The notes beneath the pieces were generated by a model. It was not told where the DNA came from and ran no database searches. It saw nothing but the letters and a program-made list of their open reading frames with translations. A DNA stretch of 35,983 bases from a virus, in IMG/VR virus record IMGVR_UViG_3300006805_000077, positions 1-35,983 of that record. One strand, written 5' to 3'. Of the stretch, positions 22,735-30,354 are shown one piece after another. The position numbers and the translations under genes were made by a program. Position 1 is the stretch's first letter, and every line of letters begins with the position of its first letter.

Positions 22735-22980
22735 ATGTATAAAAGCCTTGAATTTTTAAAACAAATAAAGTCTCCACTTATCAGACACTCAAACCCACAG
22801 GTAAAAAATTATCTGATAATGATGTGCAAGATAACACTAGACCACTATAAAGATTGGCCAGTTAAATGCACTAGGTGGATGGACTTTGAAGTTCCTTTGG
22901 CAGTGCAGCCTTTTTTGGGTGAAAAATTGTCGATAGAGATCGACGAAAGTATGAGTTTAAGTATAAAAATTCGTAAATAA
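22735..22980 (+). CDS. Hypothetical protein
   Basis: Unrecognised 81-residue protein beginning one base after the previous stop. Helical N-terminus and beta-rich C-terminus (LSIEIDESMSLSIKIRK). No motif. A weak -7-like TAAATTTG for the SSB gene lies just after it. Confidence 0.58.
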   Translation: MYKSLEFLKQIKSPLIRHSNPQVKNYLIMMCKITLDHYKDWPVKCTRWMDFEVPLAVQPFLGEKLSIEIDESMSLSIKIRK

Positions 22981-22984
22981 TTTG

Positions 22985-22992
22985 TAAATTTG
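22985..22992 (+). promoter_or_regulatory. Possible weak promoter (-7 box only) for ssb
   Basis: TAAATTTG at 22985-22992 lies 4 bases before the SSB ATG at 22997, as in the leaderless promoters. There is no good TTG 20 bases upstream, so this is weak. Confidence 0.35.
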
Positions 22993-22996
22993 CATT

Positions 22997-23383
22997 ATGG
23001 TTAATAAAGTTTTTTTGATTGGTTCGCTTGGGAAAGATCCCGAAGTCAGAATATTAGAAAATGGAACAAAGGTAGCTAGTTTCAGCTTGGCTACGTCAGA
23101 ATCGTACAAGGATAAAAATGACACTTGGCAGAACTTGACCACTTGGCACAATATTGTCGCTTGGAGAGGATTAGCAGACAGAGCAGAAAAGCTAGTGAAG
23201 GGAGCAACTGCTTACGTTGAAGGTAAAATCTCACATCGGGAGTACACCGACAAGGAAGGAAACAAAAAATATCTGACAGAGATCGTTGCTAGTAGTATTT
23301 TGTCTTTTGCTAAGAGTGAAAAAAGTTCTTCTAGTAACGAAGAAGTTTCTTTGCCTACAGTGGATGATTCTTTGCCATTCTGA
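22997..23383 (+). CDS. ssb: Single-stranded DNA-binding protein
   Basis: Typical bacterial-type SSB. An OB fold runs from residue 1 to about 105 (NKVFLIGSLGKDPEVRILENG, WHNIVAWRGLADRAEKLVKG, YVEGKISHREYTDKEGNKKY). A short Ser-rich linker and the protein-binding acidic tip DDSLPF follow. It is 128 residues, shorter than most chromosomal SSBs through a reduced linker. It would coat single strands in replication and recombination. Its stop overlaps the NinG-like start. Confidence 0.95.
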   Translation: MVNKVFLIGSLGKDPEVRILENGTKVASFSLATSESYKDKNDTWQNLTTWHNIVAWRGLADRAEKLVKGATAYVEGKISHREYTDKEGNKKYLTEIVASSILSFAKSEKSSSSNEEVSLPTVDDSLPF

Positions 23384-23793
23384 TGAGCAAAGCAGTAGCA
23401 GAGCAGTTATTTTCGAGATACATTAAACTTCGTGACAGTAACCAATATGGATACGGATATTGTATTGACACAGGAAAACCTTTCTTCCATTATATCAAAG
23501 ATGGGAAGTGGTGTAGTAATGTCGAGTGCGGTCATTATATTTCTAGGGAAATTAAGAGTATAATGTTTAATGAGAATAACTGCCATGCTCAATTAGCGGT
23601 TGCAAATAGAAGTATGGTATTCACTAATTACCGAGAAAATCTGATCGAAAAGATAGGAATTGAAGAAGTGGAATGGTTGGAAAGTAAAAAATACGAATGG
23701 GGATCCAAGACTTATTTCGAGTTGGATTACGAAGCAATCGCTGAAGAGTATAGGGTTAAGGTAGATAAATTGTTAAAAAATAAAATGTTTTGA
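23383..23793 (+). CDS. NinG/Rap-like recombination nuclease, zinc ligands altered
   Basis: A 136-residue relative of lambda NinG (Rap). The recognisable block runs GYCIDTGKPF, ECGHYISR, NNCHAQLAVANRS, then YRENLIEKIGIEEVEWLE. In the usual family the first block is C-x-x-C and the third ends in C-N. Here one cysteine is replaced by Thr and the Cys-Asn is lost, so the metal site may be degenerate. Rap cuts branched DNA; a RuvC-like enzyme at 1871 could back it up. Confidence 0.75.
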   Translation: MSKAVAEQLFSRYIKLRDSNQYGYGYCIDTGKPFFHYIKDGKWCSNVECGHYISREIKSIMFNENNCHAQLAVANRSMVFTNYRENLIEKIGIEEVEWLESKKYEWGSKTYFELDYEAIAEEYRVKVDKLLKNKMF

Positions 23794-23981
23794 AAGTAGG
23801 TAATAAAAAGTTGACAGCCATGCAATACAATGTTTATAGATTTGTAATTGTAAATGGCATCCAAAACAGTGAAGGGCTTGAAAAATTAATGTACCCTAAT
23901 CCTACTGAGTGGGAAAGTAAATTTATTCTACCTAAAATTCAGACATGGTATTCAGCACTTAAACATTTAAAAGTTATATGA
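23790..23981 (+). CDS. Hypothetical protein (TTG start)
   Basis: A 63-residue protein. The TTG at 23790 overlaps the NinG-like stop (TTGA); an ATG start at 23820 would shorten it by ten residues. Helical, with YNVYRFVIVNGIQNSEGLEK resembling a minimal winged-helix. It precedes the large terminase by 20 bases. Confidence 0.52.
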   Translation: MKVGNKKLTAMQYNVYRFVIVNGIQNSEGLEKLMYPNPTEWESKFILPKIQTWYSALKHLKVI

Positions 23982-23989
23982 AAAATTTG

Positions 23990-23997
23990 TAACTTTG
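23990..23997 (+). promoter_or_regulatory. Possible weak promoter (-7 box only) for large terminase
   Basis: TAACTTTG at 23990-23997, 4 bases before the terminase ATG at 24002. No clear TTG at the -33 position, so weaker than the twelve full sites. Confidence 0.4.
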
Positions 23998-24001
23998 CCG
24001 C

Positions 24002-25489
24002 ATGGATAAAAAAGAACTTATTGCGGCATCTAGAATATTAATGACCGATTACAATCGTTTCCCAAGCGCATTGTATGAGTTCACCAAAGCATTTTGGCAT
24101 GAAGTTGTCAAAGATCCGTTTATTGATAATTGGCATATTAAATTCCTTTGCGACGAAATACAAGCATGGTCAATATCTATGATCGAGCGACGCCCAAAGG
24201 AACAAGACATGATCATCAACATAAGTCCGGGAGAGAGTAAGTCAACTATTTGCTCAGTAATGCTTCCTGCATGGTTGTGGACAGTTGACCCTACAATTCA
24301 GTTGATTACAGTTTCTTACAATGCTGATTTGAGCGTGGAGTTATCCGTAAAAAGTAAGGATATCATTCAAAGTGACAAGTACAAGACTATATTTGGACAC
24401 AAATTTAAGATAAGAGACGACCAAGATTCCAAAGCGTTTTACAAAAACACCAAAGGAGGTTGGAGATTTGCCACTTCAGTAGGAGCAAAAGTAACAGGTT
24501 ACCACGCACATATGAAAATAATGGACGACGGTAATAATCCTGCGTTTACGAGCAACCCTGATTTGTTTGAAGGAGACTGCTATTGGTATGACACAGTGTA
24601 CCGAAACAGGAACGTCGAAGAAAGTATAACTTTGGAGTTGTTTGTACAGCAGAGAGTAGCTTTGAACGATATCACAGCTTACATACTAGGAAAACCAGCT
24701 ACTAATATCCGACACATCAAAATTCCTGCCACTTTGGAACATTCAGTAAGTCCGCCAGAGATCATTAAATACTACTCAGATGGCTTAATGAACCCCAAAA
24801 GGAGAGGATGGGCAGTAATGAACAAGATCAAAAGTGACGTTGGAGACTTTGTTTATGCAGCGCAATACGGTCAAGAACCCGACCAAGCAGGTGGTGGATT
24901 GGTGAGCGATGAAGATTTTGACATCATTGATGCAGCAGACATGCCAAGTGACTTTTGGGCAAGTCCAGTATTTTACTTTGTGGATTCAGCTTTCAAGGAC
25001 AAAAGTTCAAATGACCCAACAGGAATATTAGTTTGTTTGCTGTTTGATTTTGATATTTACGTGTTGGATTTTATAGAGGAGAGACTAACTTATTTAAAAC
25101 TCAAAGATAGACTAAGGGAAATATACTATGAATATTCGGGTAGTAATTCAAACAGTTTAATGGTGGTGGAAGCAGCGAGTTCAGGATATGCCATTTTGGA
25201 CGAGTTAGCAATTGATCAGCCAATGAATTTGATGGAGTACCCAAAGAGCCAAGATTCCAAGATATCTAGATTCAGTTCATGTACCAATATCATCAAGGGA
25301 AGGAGAGTAAAATTAATCAATGATAGCTTTGTTGGAAGAAAATGGAATAAAAAATACAAAGATATTTTGTGTAAGTTTCCGAACGTTCCACACGACGAAG
25401 CAGCCGATATTACGGTGATGGCAATAGAAGAACTGATCAAAAAAGCTAGAGCGTTTGAAGTTAATGAAAGAAAAATTTACGATTTTTGA
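24002..25489 (+). CDS. terL: Terminase large subunit
   Basis: DNA packaging motor and nuclease, 495 residues. Walker A is at SPGESKST (75-82), with Glu-Ser where most have Gly or Arg before Lys. Walker B is KIMDDG, Asp175/Asp176, with Asp in place of the usual Glu. The RNase H-type nuclease has Asp328 (YFVDSAF), Glu390 (VVEAAS) and Asp469 (PHDEAAD). It would cut concatemers and drive DNA into capsids. It stands within replication genes, far from the tentative small subunit at 11298. Confidence 0.93.
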   Translation: MDKKELIAASRILMTDYNRFPSALYEFTKAFWHEVVKDPFIDNWHIKFLCDEIQAWSISMIERRPKEQDMIINISPGESKSTICSVMLPAWLWTVDPTIQLITVSYNADLSVELSVKSKDIIQSDKYKTIFGHKFKIRDDQDSKAFYKNTKGGWRFATSVGAKVTGYHAHMKIMDDGNNPAFTSNPDLFEGDCYWYDTVYRNRNVEESITLELFVQQRVALNDITAYILGKPATNIRHIKIPATLEHSVSPPEIIKYYSDGLMNPKRRGWAVMNKIKSDVGDFVYAAQYGQEPDQAGGGLVSDEDFDIIDAADMPSDFWASPVFYFVDSAFKDKSSNDPTGILVCLLFDFDIYVLDFIEERLTYLKLKDRLREIYYEYSGSNSNSLMVVEAASSGYAILDELAIDQPMNLMEYPKSQDSKISRFSSCTNIIKGRRVKLINDSFVGRKWNKKYKDILCKFPNVPHDEAADITVMAIEELIKKARAFEVNERKIYDF

Positions 25490-25498
25490 TAAAAAAGC

Positions 25499-25529
25499 TT
25501 GACAAATAAAATAATTACCATTATCTTTG
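25499..25529 (+). promoter_or_regulatory. Bacteroidota-type promoter
   Basis: TTGACA at 25499-25504, 17 bases, TATCTTTG at 25522-25529, directly after the terminase gene. It reads into an 80-base structured leader. Confidence 0.9.
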
Positions 25530-25530
25530 T

Positions 25531-25611
25531 GGCGTAATTAGTTCAGAAGGACACGAGAAACACCAACTGATTATAATAACCGCCACTGCAAATGGCACAA
25601 ATTAAATAATC
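25531..25611 (+). promoter_or_regulatory. Structured 5' leader
   Basis: The leader can fold with GGCG (25531-25534) pairing CGCC (25581-25584), and TAATTAGTT (25535-25543) pairing AACTGATTA (25565-25573), including one G-U. An alternative hairpin GCCA/TGGC (25582-25596) competes with the closing GGCG/CGCC helix. It then reaches CACAAATTAAATAATC before the ATG. Possible cis-regulation of the gene at 25612. Confidence 0.5.
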
Positions 25612-26148
25612 ATGAAAGATTTAATCTTAGAAAATATTGACCCTTCATTTGAAAGATGGGATGAAATTAAAGGAATAGCAACTACACAAGGTGATCCAAA
25701 TAAAAGAAAATGGTGGATATGTAGCGTACAGCCATTTAAATCTGATTCAGATAACTTTTGGGTATGTATATATTCAGAAGATCAACCCGACTTAGATTTA
25801 GTTGGATGGGACGGTGATGGTAAATACCAAGTTTGGGCAAAAGAAGAATTTTCAGAAACCAAAAATCAAAAAGAAGAAATAAAAAGAAAGTTTCAGCTAA
25901 GTATCTTTGAAGACTTGTTTAACGATAATTGCATAGAAACTGACTTTAACTTTAAAGAATATGTTTTTAATTTCAAAGGATTCAAAGTATCAATAAAAGA
26001 TATCTATGGCAGTGTTACTACAATTATTGAAAACTTAGACAACGAGCATGAATATAAAGTATTTGAATCTTTATCTATTAATTTAGATTGGATGGATTAC
26101 ATACATGGATTTAATAGGGAAAATAGAAGACACAAAGCAGCGGTATGA
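25612..26148 (+). CDS. Hypothetical acidic protein
   Basis: Unrecognised 178-residue protein, acidic, with aromatic-rich beta segments (KWWICSVQPF, NFWVCIYSED) and a helical middle. Single gene between a strong promoter and a terminator-like hairpin, so transcribed alone at high level. No signal peptide. Confidence 0.65.
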   Translation: MKDLILENIDPSFERWDEIKGIATTQGDPNKRKWWICSVQPFKSDSDNFWVCIYSEDQPDLDLVGWDGDGKYQVWAKEEFSETKNQKEEIKRKFQLSIFEDLFNDNCIETDFNFKEYVFNFKGFKVSIKDIYGSVTTIIENLDNEHEYKVFESLSINLDWMDYIHGFNRENRRHKAAV

Positions 26149-26166
26149 TTTGTACTGCTTTGTCAA

Positions 26167-26215
26167 GGTCGGGAGTTTTGCAGTAACGTCCCGACCAATT
26201 TTAAAATAATTTTTT
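26167..26215 (+). terminator. Probable intrinsic terminator
   Basis: GGTCGGGA (26167-26174) pairs perfectly with TCCCGACC (26189-26196), 14-base loop. A T-rich tract follows after two A, with another T6 run at 26210-26215. Confidence 0.7.
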
Positions 26216-26236
26216 AACACCACAAATAATTTAGTC

Positions 26237-26428
26237 ATGTTTAAAGGAGTTCGTCGTACAAAAGAAACTAGAGAGAGTAAAGAATTTATGTCATTGGAAG
26301 AAGCTATTTCATTTTTGGAAGGATTCTGCGGAACTGAAGAGAAAAAGGAAAACGAAGTGAGTTTAAAGAGCAAGTGGGGAATGGTTATTCATGTGGATCA
26401 ATTCGTTAACGTTAAATATTTTCAATAA
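26237..26428 (+). CDS. Hypothetical small protein
   Basis: Unrecognised 63-residue charged protein, basic at the N-terminus. Its leader carries AACACCACAAATAATTTAG, the recurrent pre-start motif, at 26216-26234. Stop and next start share one base. Confidence 0.58.
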   Translation: MFKGVRRTKETRESKEFMSLEEAISFLEGFCGTEEKKENEVSLKSKWGMVIHVDQFVNVKYFQ

Positions 26429-26715
26429 TGGAAGAATTGATAAAAGATATAAAATCTGTTTGCTTGGATTATATGAGTATAGTTATTTCTGATGAACAAG
26501 CAGTCAATATCCTTGAAAACAATCCTAGTATTTTAGAGTATGGAGCATACGATACCGAAGAGAGAAGTAATATTTTAGATTTTGTGTGTTTGGATATTTG
26601 CAATATGAGAGTACCTATGTATAAAGATACTGATGAATATTGCGAACTTTTCAATAAGTCTTTAGTAGCGAACGCAACTTTAAAAGGTTATGTTTTAACA
26701 GATTATTGGAATTAA
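26428..26715 (+). CDS. Hypothetical protein
   Basis: Unrecognised 95-residue acidic, mainly helical protein with four cysteines and no motif. It shares one base with the previous stop and precedes a small membrane protein by one base. Confidence 0.6.
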   Translation: MEELIKDIKSVCLDYMSIVISDEQAVNILENNPSILEYGAYDTEERSNILDFVCLDICNMRVPMYKDTDEYCELFNKSLVANATLKGYVLTDYWN

Positions 26716-26716
26716 C

Positions 26717-26812
26717 ATGGAAATATTAGTAACCGCATTATTAACCTTTGGCTTCTTCTATATTATTTTTTGCAAGGAAGAGAAGGAGTTCAGAATAAAA
26801 AATAGAAAGTGA
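26717..26812 (+). CDS. Small membrane protein (31 residues)
   Basis: ATG one base after the previous stop, and its TGA overlaps the next start as GTGA. Residues 2-18 (EILVTALLTFGFFYIIF) form one transmembrane helix, followed by a strongly charged tail. Position and topology support translation; role unknown. Confidence 0.55.
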   Translation: MEILVTALLTFGFFYIIFCKEEKEFRIKNRK

Positions 26813-27069
26813 GCAGAGAAATTCAAAAAATAGCAGCCAAGCGAAAGAAAAAAGAGAAGGATATCATAATGATAGCCTTTCACACCGTCGGAGTACAGGA
26901 TATAAAAGATGTAGTTGAGCAAGTAAACGGAGACACAAAGAGTTTCATTTTTGAAGGTAAAGTGTTTTTGATATTGCGAAGTTGGTTGGAAGGATCGGAG
27001 ATAAAATTCGAGATCAATTCCACTAAGGAAGTTTTGATTGCGTTGAAATTAAAAAAATTGATATCATAA
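26809..27069 (+). CDS. Hypothetical protein (GTG start)
   Basis: An 86-residue protein from GTG at 26809 (GTGA overlap). Very basic N-terminal helix (IQKIAAKRKKKEK) followed by a mixed alpha/beta part. It may bind nucleic acid. Shares one base with the next start. Confidence 0.58.
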   Translation: MSREIQKIAAKRKKKEKDIIMIAFHTVGVQDIKDVVEQVNGDTKSFIFEGKVFLILRSWLEGSEIKFEINSTKEVLIALKLKKLIS

Positions 27070-27332
27070 TGGAGAAGCACATTTTAGAAAATTGGTCAGC
27101 GATTGAAAAAGCAGAACAAGCAGTAAGAGAAAAAACAGGAGATCCCGAAGCTGGATTTAATGCAAGTACTTGGTTCTTAGGTTCGGAGCATCGACACTTA
27201 ATGATACCATGTTTATATCGTGGCAAGAAGGGTAAAAAGGGGCAAGAAGAATTTACATCATCTTATAAAGAAATGATGATATATGCTAAGTTTTGCCCAT
27301 TTACAGGAAAGCCATTGTACGAAGATGTGTAA
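27069..27332 (+). CDS. Hypothetical protein
   Basis: Unrecognised 87-residue protein: helical N-terminus (ENWSAIEKAEQAVREKTGD), basic middle with Lys-Gly repeats, and a C-terminal FCPFTGKPLYE that resembles half of a zinc ribbon. Last gene of this group; an A+T-rich gap follows. Confidence 0.6.
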   Translation: MEKHILENWSAIEKAEQAVREKTGDPEAGFNASTWFLGSEHRHLMIPCLYRGKKGKKGQEEFTSSYKEMMIYAKFCPFTGKPLYEDV

Positions 27333-27507
27333 AATTAATATTTCAATATAAAACACTTTCTTTAATTTCATTTCAAATAATTAGGAATTTCAGTTTTTAA
27401 AGTGTGGAATATAATCAATAAAATATTAATATAAGCATTTGATTATCAAAACTTTTAACTTTATACAAAAATATGACAAAAAACAATAAATAATCTTAAG
27501 GAAATAT
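27333..27507. other. A+T-rich intergenic spacer
   Basis: No reading frame of note. ACACTTT and AAAGTGT, about 40 bases apart near 27351-27408, are complementary and could form a weak hairpin. Otherwise nothing is recognised until the promoter at 27508. Confidence 0.6.
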
Positions 27508-27538
27508 TTGACATTTAAATAATAAATCATTAAATTTG
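27508..27538 (+). promoter_or_regulatory. Bacteroidota-type promoter (TTGACA / TAAATTTG)
   Basis: TTGACA at 27508-27513, 17 bases, TAAATTTG at 27531-27538. The ATG of the next gene is at 27543, so its mRNA is probably leaderless. Confidence 0.85.
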
Positions 27539-27542
27539 TATC

Positions 27543-27959
27543 ATGGTAGCATTACAAACAAGAACTTGGACAAGAAGCAGAGACTTAGAACTTGCGGATG
27601 CAGTAAGTATTCTTAAAGTTGAGCCTGAAAGATTAGGTAATATGTGGGATTCTTACGACTTGCTGAAAGCAGCGAACAACGAAAGGGTAAACAGGCTGAA
27701 TACCCAGATAGAACTTTTTGAAGGAGAAAGACAAGAGTTGGTCGAAGCGGCTTTCAGGGTAAACAAGGAATTAAAGCAAAGCGAAGCCAAACTTGTAGAT
27801 ATGGAAGCGCAAAGAAACTCTCTTAGAGATCTTTTGTCGAGAGAGACATCTCTGAAGAATAAGTACTACATGAAAAGTAGGTCGCAGTTTTTCTTTCAAG
27901 TTGTGAGTGTAGTTTCTTTATTGGCGGTATTAGTTTTGACCATTATGGTTTTAAGATAA
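27543..27959 (+). CDS. Coiled-coil tail-anchored membrane protein
   Basis: A 138-residue protein. Long coiled coil at about 45-105 (ERVNRLNTQIELFEGERQEL, FRVNKELKQSEAKLVDMEAQ) and a single C-terminal transmembrane helix (VVSVVSLLAVLVLTIMVL). The bulk should face the cytoplasm. Such architecture suits a membrane-anchoring or superinfection-exclusion factor; a lysis role is less likely given the cytoplasmic coiled coil. It is a monocistronic unit between its own promoter and terminators. Confidence 0.7.
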   Translation: MVALQTRTWTRSRDLELADAVSILKVEPERLGNMWDSYDLLKAANNERVNRLNTQIELFEGERQELVEAAFRVNKELKQSEAKLVDMEAQRNSLRDLLSRETSLKNKYYMKSRSQFFFQVVSVVSLLAVLVLTIMVLR

Positions 27960-27991
27960 TAATTCCAAAAGTGGAGTTATGGATTTTTGGG

Positions 27992-28057
27992 ACACGGTAA
28001 CGTGTAATTTTATTAAAAACATTGGTGTGGGTTGCTGATCGGTCGCCCACACCTTTT
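27992..28057 (+). terminator. Two consecutive hairpins, terminator region
   Basis: First hairpin: ACACG (27992-27996), GTAA loop, CGTGT (28001-28005). Second: GGTGTGGG (28024-28031) pairs perfectly with CCCACACC (28046-28053), followed by four T. Together they end the upstream gene's transcript, but the next gene begins 12 bases later with no promoter of its own. Partial read-through is implied. Confidence 0.75.
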
Positions 28058-28069
28058 AAAAACAAACAA

Positions 28070-28336
28070 ATGGTTATACTTACAGATCACGCAGTTATGA
28101 GACTTAAACAAAGGGAAGTTCCTGATCCACGACACGTTAAGATCAAGAAAGCAACCGACAAAGTTATAAAACAGAACGACTTTGGGTATAGGCTTAAAGG
28201 TAGAGTTGGATATACTTATAACGAAGGCAATAATTGTTATCTATACATCTGTTTGGAGAATGAAGAAGATATCGTTGTTTTGACAGCATACAAATACGGA
28301 GTAAAAAGAAACACTAAAGGTAGGAGACACAAATGA
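28070..28336 (+). CDS. Small protein resembling DUF4258-type proteins
   Basis: An 88-residue protein. Opening TDHAVMRLKQREV, then a beta-sheet pattern (GRVGYTYNEGNNCYLYICLE, DIVVLTAYKY) and a basic end, is reminiscent of DUF4258-like small RelE-fold-type proteins. The resemblance is weak. An earlier TTG start at 28022 would place the N-terminus inside the terminator hairpin and is rejected. No partner antitoxin-like gene is evident. Confidence 0.5.
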   Translation: MVILTDHAVMRLKQREVPDPRHVKIKKATDKVIKQNDFGYRLKGRVGYTYNEGNNCYLYICLENEEDIVVLTAYKYGVKRNTKGRRHK

Positions 28337-28575
28337 AAGCACCAATATGTGAGAAATGCGGTAAGTACTGTAATCCATCAGGCGGAATAATTGGAACGAG
28401 CATTAAGTTTTGGAAGTGCTTTGGTTGTGGTTATGAGGTAGACGAAGTTACGCCAAGACATCATTGGAAGAACAGAAACGAAGGTGACAGGTGGAATCCG
28501 ATTGAAGGTGGCGATCGTGTAGTTCCATTGAGTAAAAGACATATTTTTGAAAGCAATATTAAATTGATATCATGA
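28333..28575 (+). CDS. Zinc-ribbon protein
   Basis: An 80-residue protein with C-E-K-C (residues 6-9) and C-F-G-C (about 33-36), a zinc ribbon, plus a basic/aromatic C-terminal part. It overlaps both neighbours by 4 bases. Function unknown. Confidence 0.65.
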   Translation: MKAPICEKCGKYCNPSGGIIGTSIKFWKCFGCGYEVDEVTPRHHWKNRNEGDRWNPIEGGDRVVPLSKRHIFESNIKLIS

Positions 28576-28922
28576 GAAAAGGAATTAAAAAGTGGCACAG
28601 CAAAAACGCTAAGATTGCCCAGCTAAAAAAGGACTTAAATAAAAATGTCCATAAACGCTTATATCTTGAAGAAAAGCAATCAGTACTTGAAGGATTTATA
28701 GTCGATATTTACAATTTCACAAAGAGAGACCAAAAGCTAGTTGTTGAAAACAAAGACGTACATCATTTAATCTTTATGCGTGAAAACGGAATAGCGGACA
28801 TAGGAATATTCCACGACCAAAGACCTATTGTAATAAAGAAGCCTATTGAAGTTGCTCAGGAATACCAATTTGAGCAAAGGGCAAAAGATATAGACAGAAT
28901 GTTCGATTGTAACTTTTATTGA
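28572..28922 (+). CDS. Hypothetical protein
   Basis: Unrecognised 116-residue protein with a very basic N-terminal helix (MRKGIKKWHSKNAKIAQLKK) and beta-rich middle (GIADIGIFHDQRPIVIKKPI). It may bind nucleic acid. Overlaps the zinc-ribbon gene by 4 bases. Confidence 0.6.
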   Translation: MRKGIKKWHSKNAKIAQLKKDLNKNVHKRLYLEEKQSVLEGFIVDIYNFTKRDQKLVVENKDVHHLIFMRENGIADIGIFHDQRPIVIKKPIEVAQEYQFEQRAKDIDRMFDCNFY

Positions 28923-28923
28923 T

Positions 28924-29358
28924 ATGGACAAGTGTAATTTTAAACCGCATCCTTTGTTTGATAAAGGAATGACAATTGAGCAAATGAATAAGGCTTATGC
29001 TGAAGAGTTTGCATCCAAAGTTGAATTAGTTCCTATTCATTACAACGCAGAAGCAATCCCAGATAGTGAGTGGGAAGAAATGTTTAACAATATGGATAAC
29101 TTATTGCCTACAGAAACAATAGAAACATATAGCGAAGGATTTGAAGTTTGGACAGAAGGATATTCAGTAACAGGCAATTCATCTAAGGCTAATTTTCATG
29201 GTAGATTTAAGGGGGAAACATTTAGAGATGCAGTAATAGCTTTCAAGGAATCAGTTACCGACGAATATTCTAGAAAATGTATTGACGTAGATAGAATGAC
29301 ATTTTGGGGTTGTAGGTTTTTTGACAACCAAGCTGAAGCTAGTAAAAGTTTCGGTTGA
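28924..29358 (+). CDS. Hypothetical acidic protein
   Basis: Unrecognised 144-residue protein. The N-terminal half is acidic and helical. The C-terminal half (GFEVWTEGYSVTGNSSKANF, FKGETFRDAVIAFKES) has a beta-beta-alpha pattern common in uncharacterised phage proteins. Confidence 0.62.
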   Translation: MDKCNFKPHPLFDKGMTIEQMNKAYAEEFASKVELVPIHYNAEAIPDSEWEEMFNNMDNLLPTETIETYSEGFEVWTEGYSVTGNSSKANFHGRFKGETFRDAVIAFKESVTDEYSRKCIDVDRMTFWGCRFFDNQAEASKSFG

Positions 29359-29410
29359 TGGGAAGATATGTGGAAATAGTGAAGATCATAATTTATTTAA
29401 TAGTTTTAAT

Positions 29411-29626
29411 ATGGATAGTATGAGTATTTTTATTGCAGCAATGCTAATCATGATAGATTTAATGATTGAACACTTTCATTCTGAACAATCTTTTTTTATT
29501 GATGATGAAGAGTATCTAGAGAATTTCTTTGTTGCTCACAAACAATATATGTCTGGTGATTATATTCATGTAACATTTGAAGAATGGTGTCGTATGAATT
29601 TAGAAAAAGTAAAAAAAGTAGCATGA
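29411..29626 (+). CDS. Hypothetical small protein, possible membrane association
   Basis: A 71-residue acidic protein whose first 20 residues (MDSMSIFIAAMLIMIDLMIE) are hydrophobic and Met-rich, possibly membrane-associated. The first ATG is at 29411; the frame is open from a TTG at 29321 inside the previous gene, so the true start is uncertain. Overlaps the next gene by 4 bases. Confidence 0.52.
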   Translation: MDSMSIFIAAMLIMIDLMIEHFHSEQSFFIDDEEYLENFFVAHKQYMSGDYIHVTFEEWCRMNLEKVKKVA

Positions 29627-30093
29627 GCAATAAAAACATAGCCCAAAGGTTACAGGAAAGCAATCCTGATATGTTCGATAGAGTAATGGCATTGAAAGAT
29701 AAGCAGTACCAAGAACATGCAGATTTTTTAAAAACCATAACAATTCCTGACGATCAGTTTAAATTACAGGTTGAAGCGCAGAATAAGTTTCTATGCGAAT
29801 TGGCTGAAAAGTACGAACTTAGGAGAGAGTTGATGCACATAGATGGAAGGTCTTATGTAGGTAGAGCAGATCAAATTTATATTTTTTACGATCACAAAGC
29901 AATAGGAACCGTAACTATGGAATACAGAACCGAAGGAAGAAGTTATTTCTTAGATCAGACTTTCACACCTAACGATAACGCTCACATTATTGTTGGAGAA
30001 GTCAACGCAATAAAGGAACGTGAAGAAGCGTTTGACTACTTTCTTACTAAGCCAAAAGGCAGTGCTATTACTAATTTTGAGCATAAAAAATAG
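29623..30093 (+). CDS. Hypothetical protein
   Basis: Unrecognised 156-residue protein: helical acidic N-terminus (RLQESNPDMFDRVMALKDKQ), then a beta-rich core (RSYVGRADQIYIFYDHKAIG). The ATG at 29623 overlaps the previous stop (ATGA) and is preferred to a GTG at 29584. Last gene before the promoter at 30103. Confidence 0.62.
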   Translation: MSNKNIAQRLQESNPDMFDRVMALKDKQYQEHADFLKTITIPDDQFKLQVEAQNKFLCELAEKYELRRELMHIDGRSYVGRADQIYIFYDHKAIGTVTMEYRTEGRSYFLDQTFTPNDNAHIIVGEVNAIKEREEAFDYFLTKPKGSAITNFEHKK

Positions 30094-30102
30094 CCGCAAT
30101 AG

Positions 30103-30133
30103 TTGCATAGTATCTAAATAATCCTTATCTTTA
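30103..30133 (+). promoter_or_regulatory. Bacteroidota-type promoter (TTGCAT / TATCTTTA)
   Basis: TTGCAT at 30103-30108, 17 bases, TATCTTTA at 30126-30133. The last base of the -7 box is A instead of G. A near-copy stands at 31273, so the variant is reproducible. Confidence 0.75.
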
Positions 30134-30152
30134 TAACGAAATCCATAGGAAT

Positions 30153-30353
30153 ATGAGCCAAGACATAAAAATAGATACAGACGCAATAATAGTTGAGACA
30201 TGGAAGCTTTTAGGAATGACTAAACCAATGGACATAAAGAACGCTTCCAAAAGAATCATCATGAAGAAGCGTTACCGAGAACAAGAAGCTAAAGTAAAGC
30301 AGATGGTCAGTGACTACATGGTTGTAAATCATTTCACAGATATTTCTTTTTGA
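30153..30353 (+). CDS. Hypothetical small protein
   Basis: Unrecognised 66-residue basic helical protein (DIKNASKRIIMKKRYREQEA). First gene after the promoter at 30103. Confidence 0.58.
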   Translation: MSQDIKIDTDAIIVETWKLLGMTKPMDIKNASKRIIMKKRYREQEAKVKQMVSDYMVVNHFTDISF

Positions 30354-30354
30354 T

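Noticed and set aside
28022-28069. Extension of the gene at 28070 to an upstream TTG.
   Set aside because: The added codons form the GGTGTGGG/CCCACACC terminator hairpin, so the ATG at 28070 is the better start.
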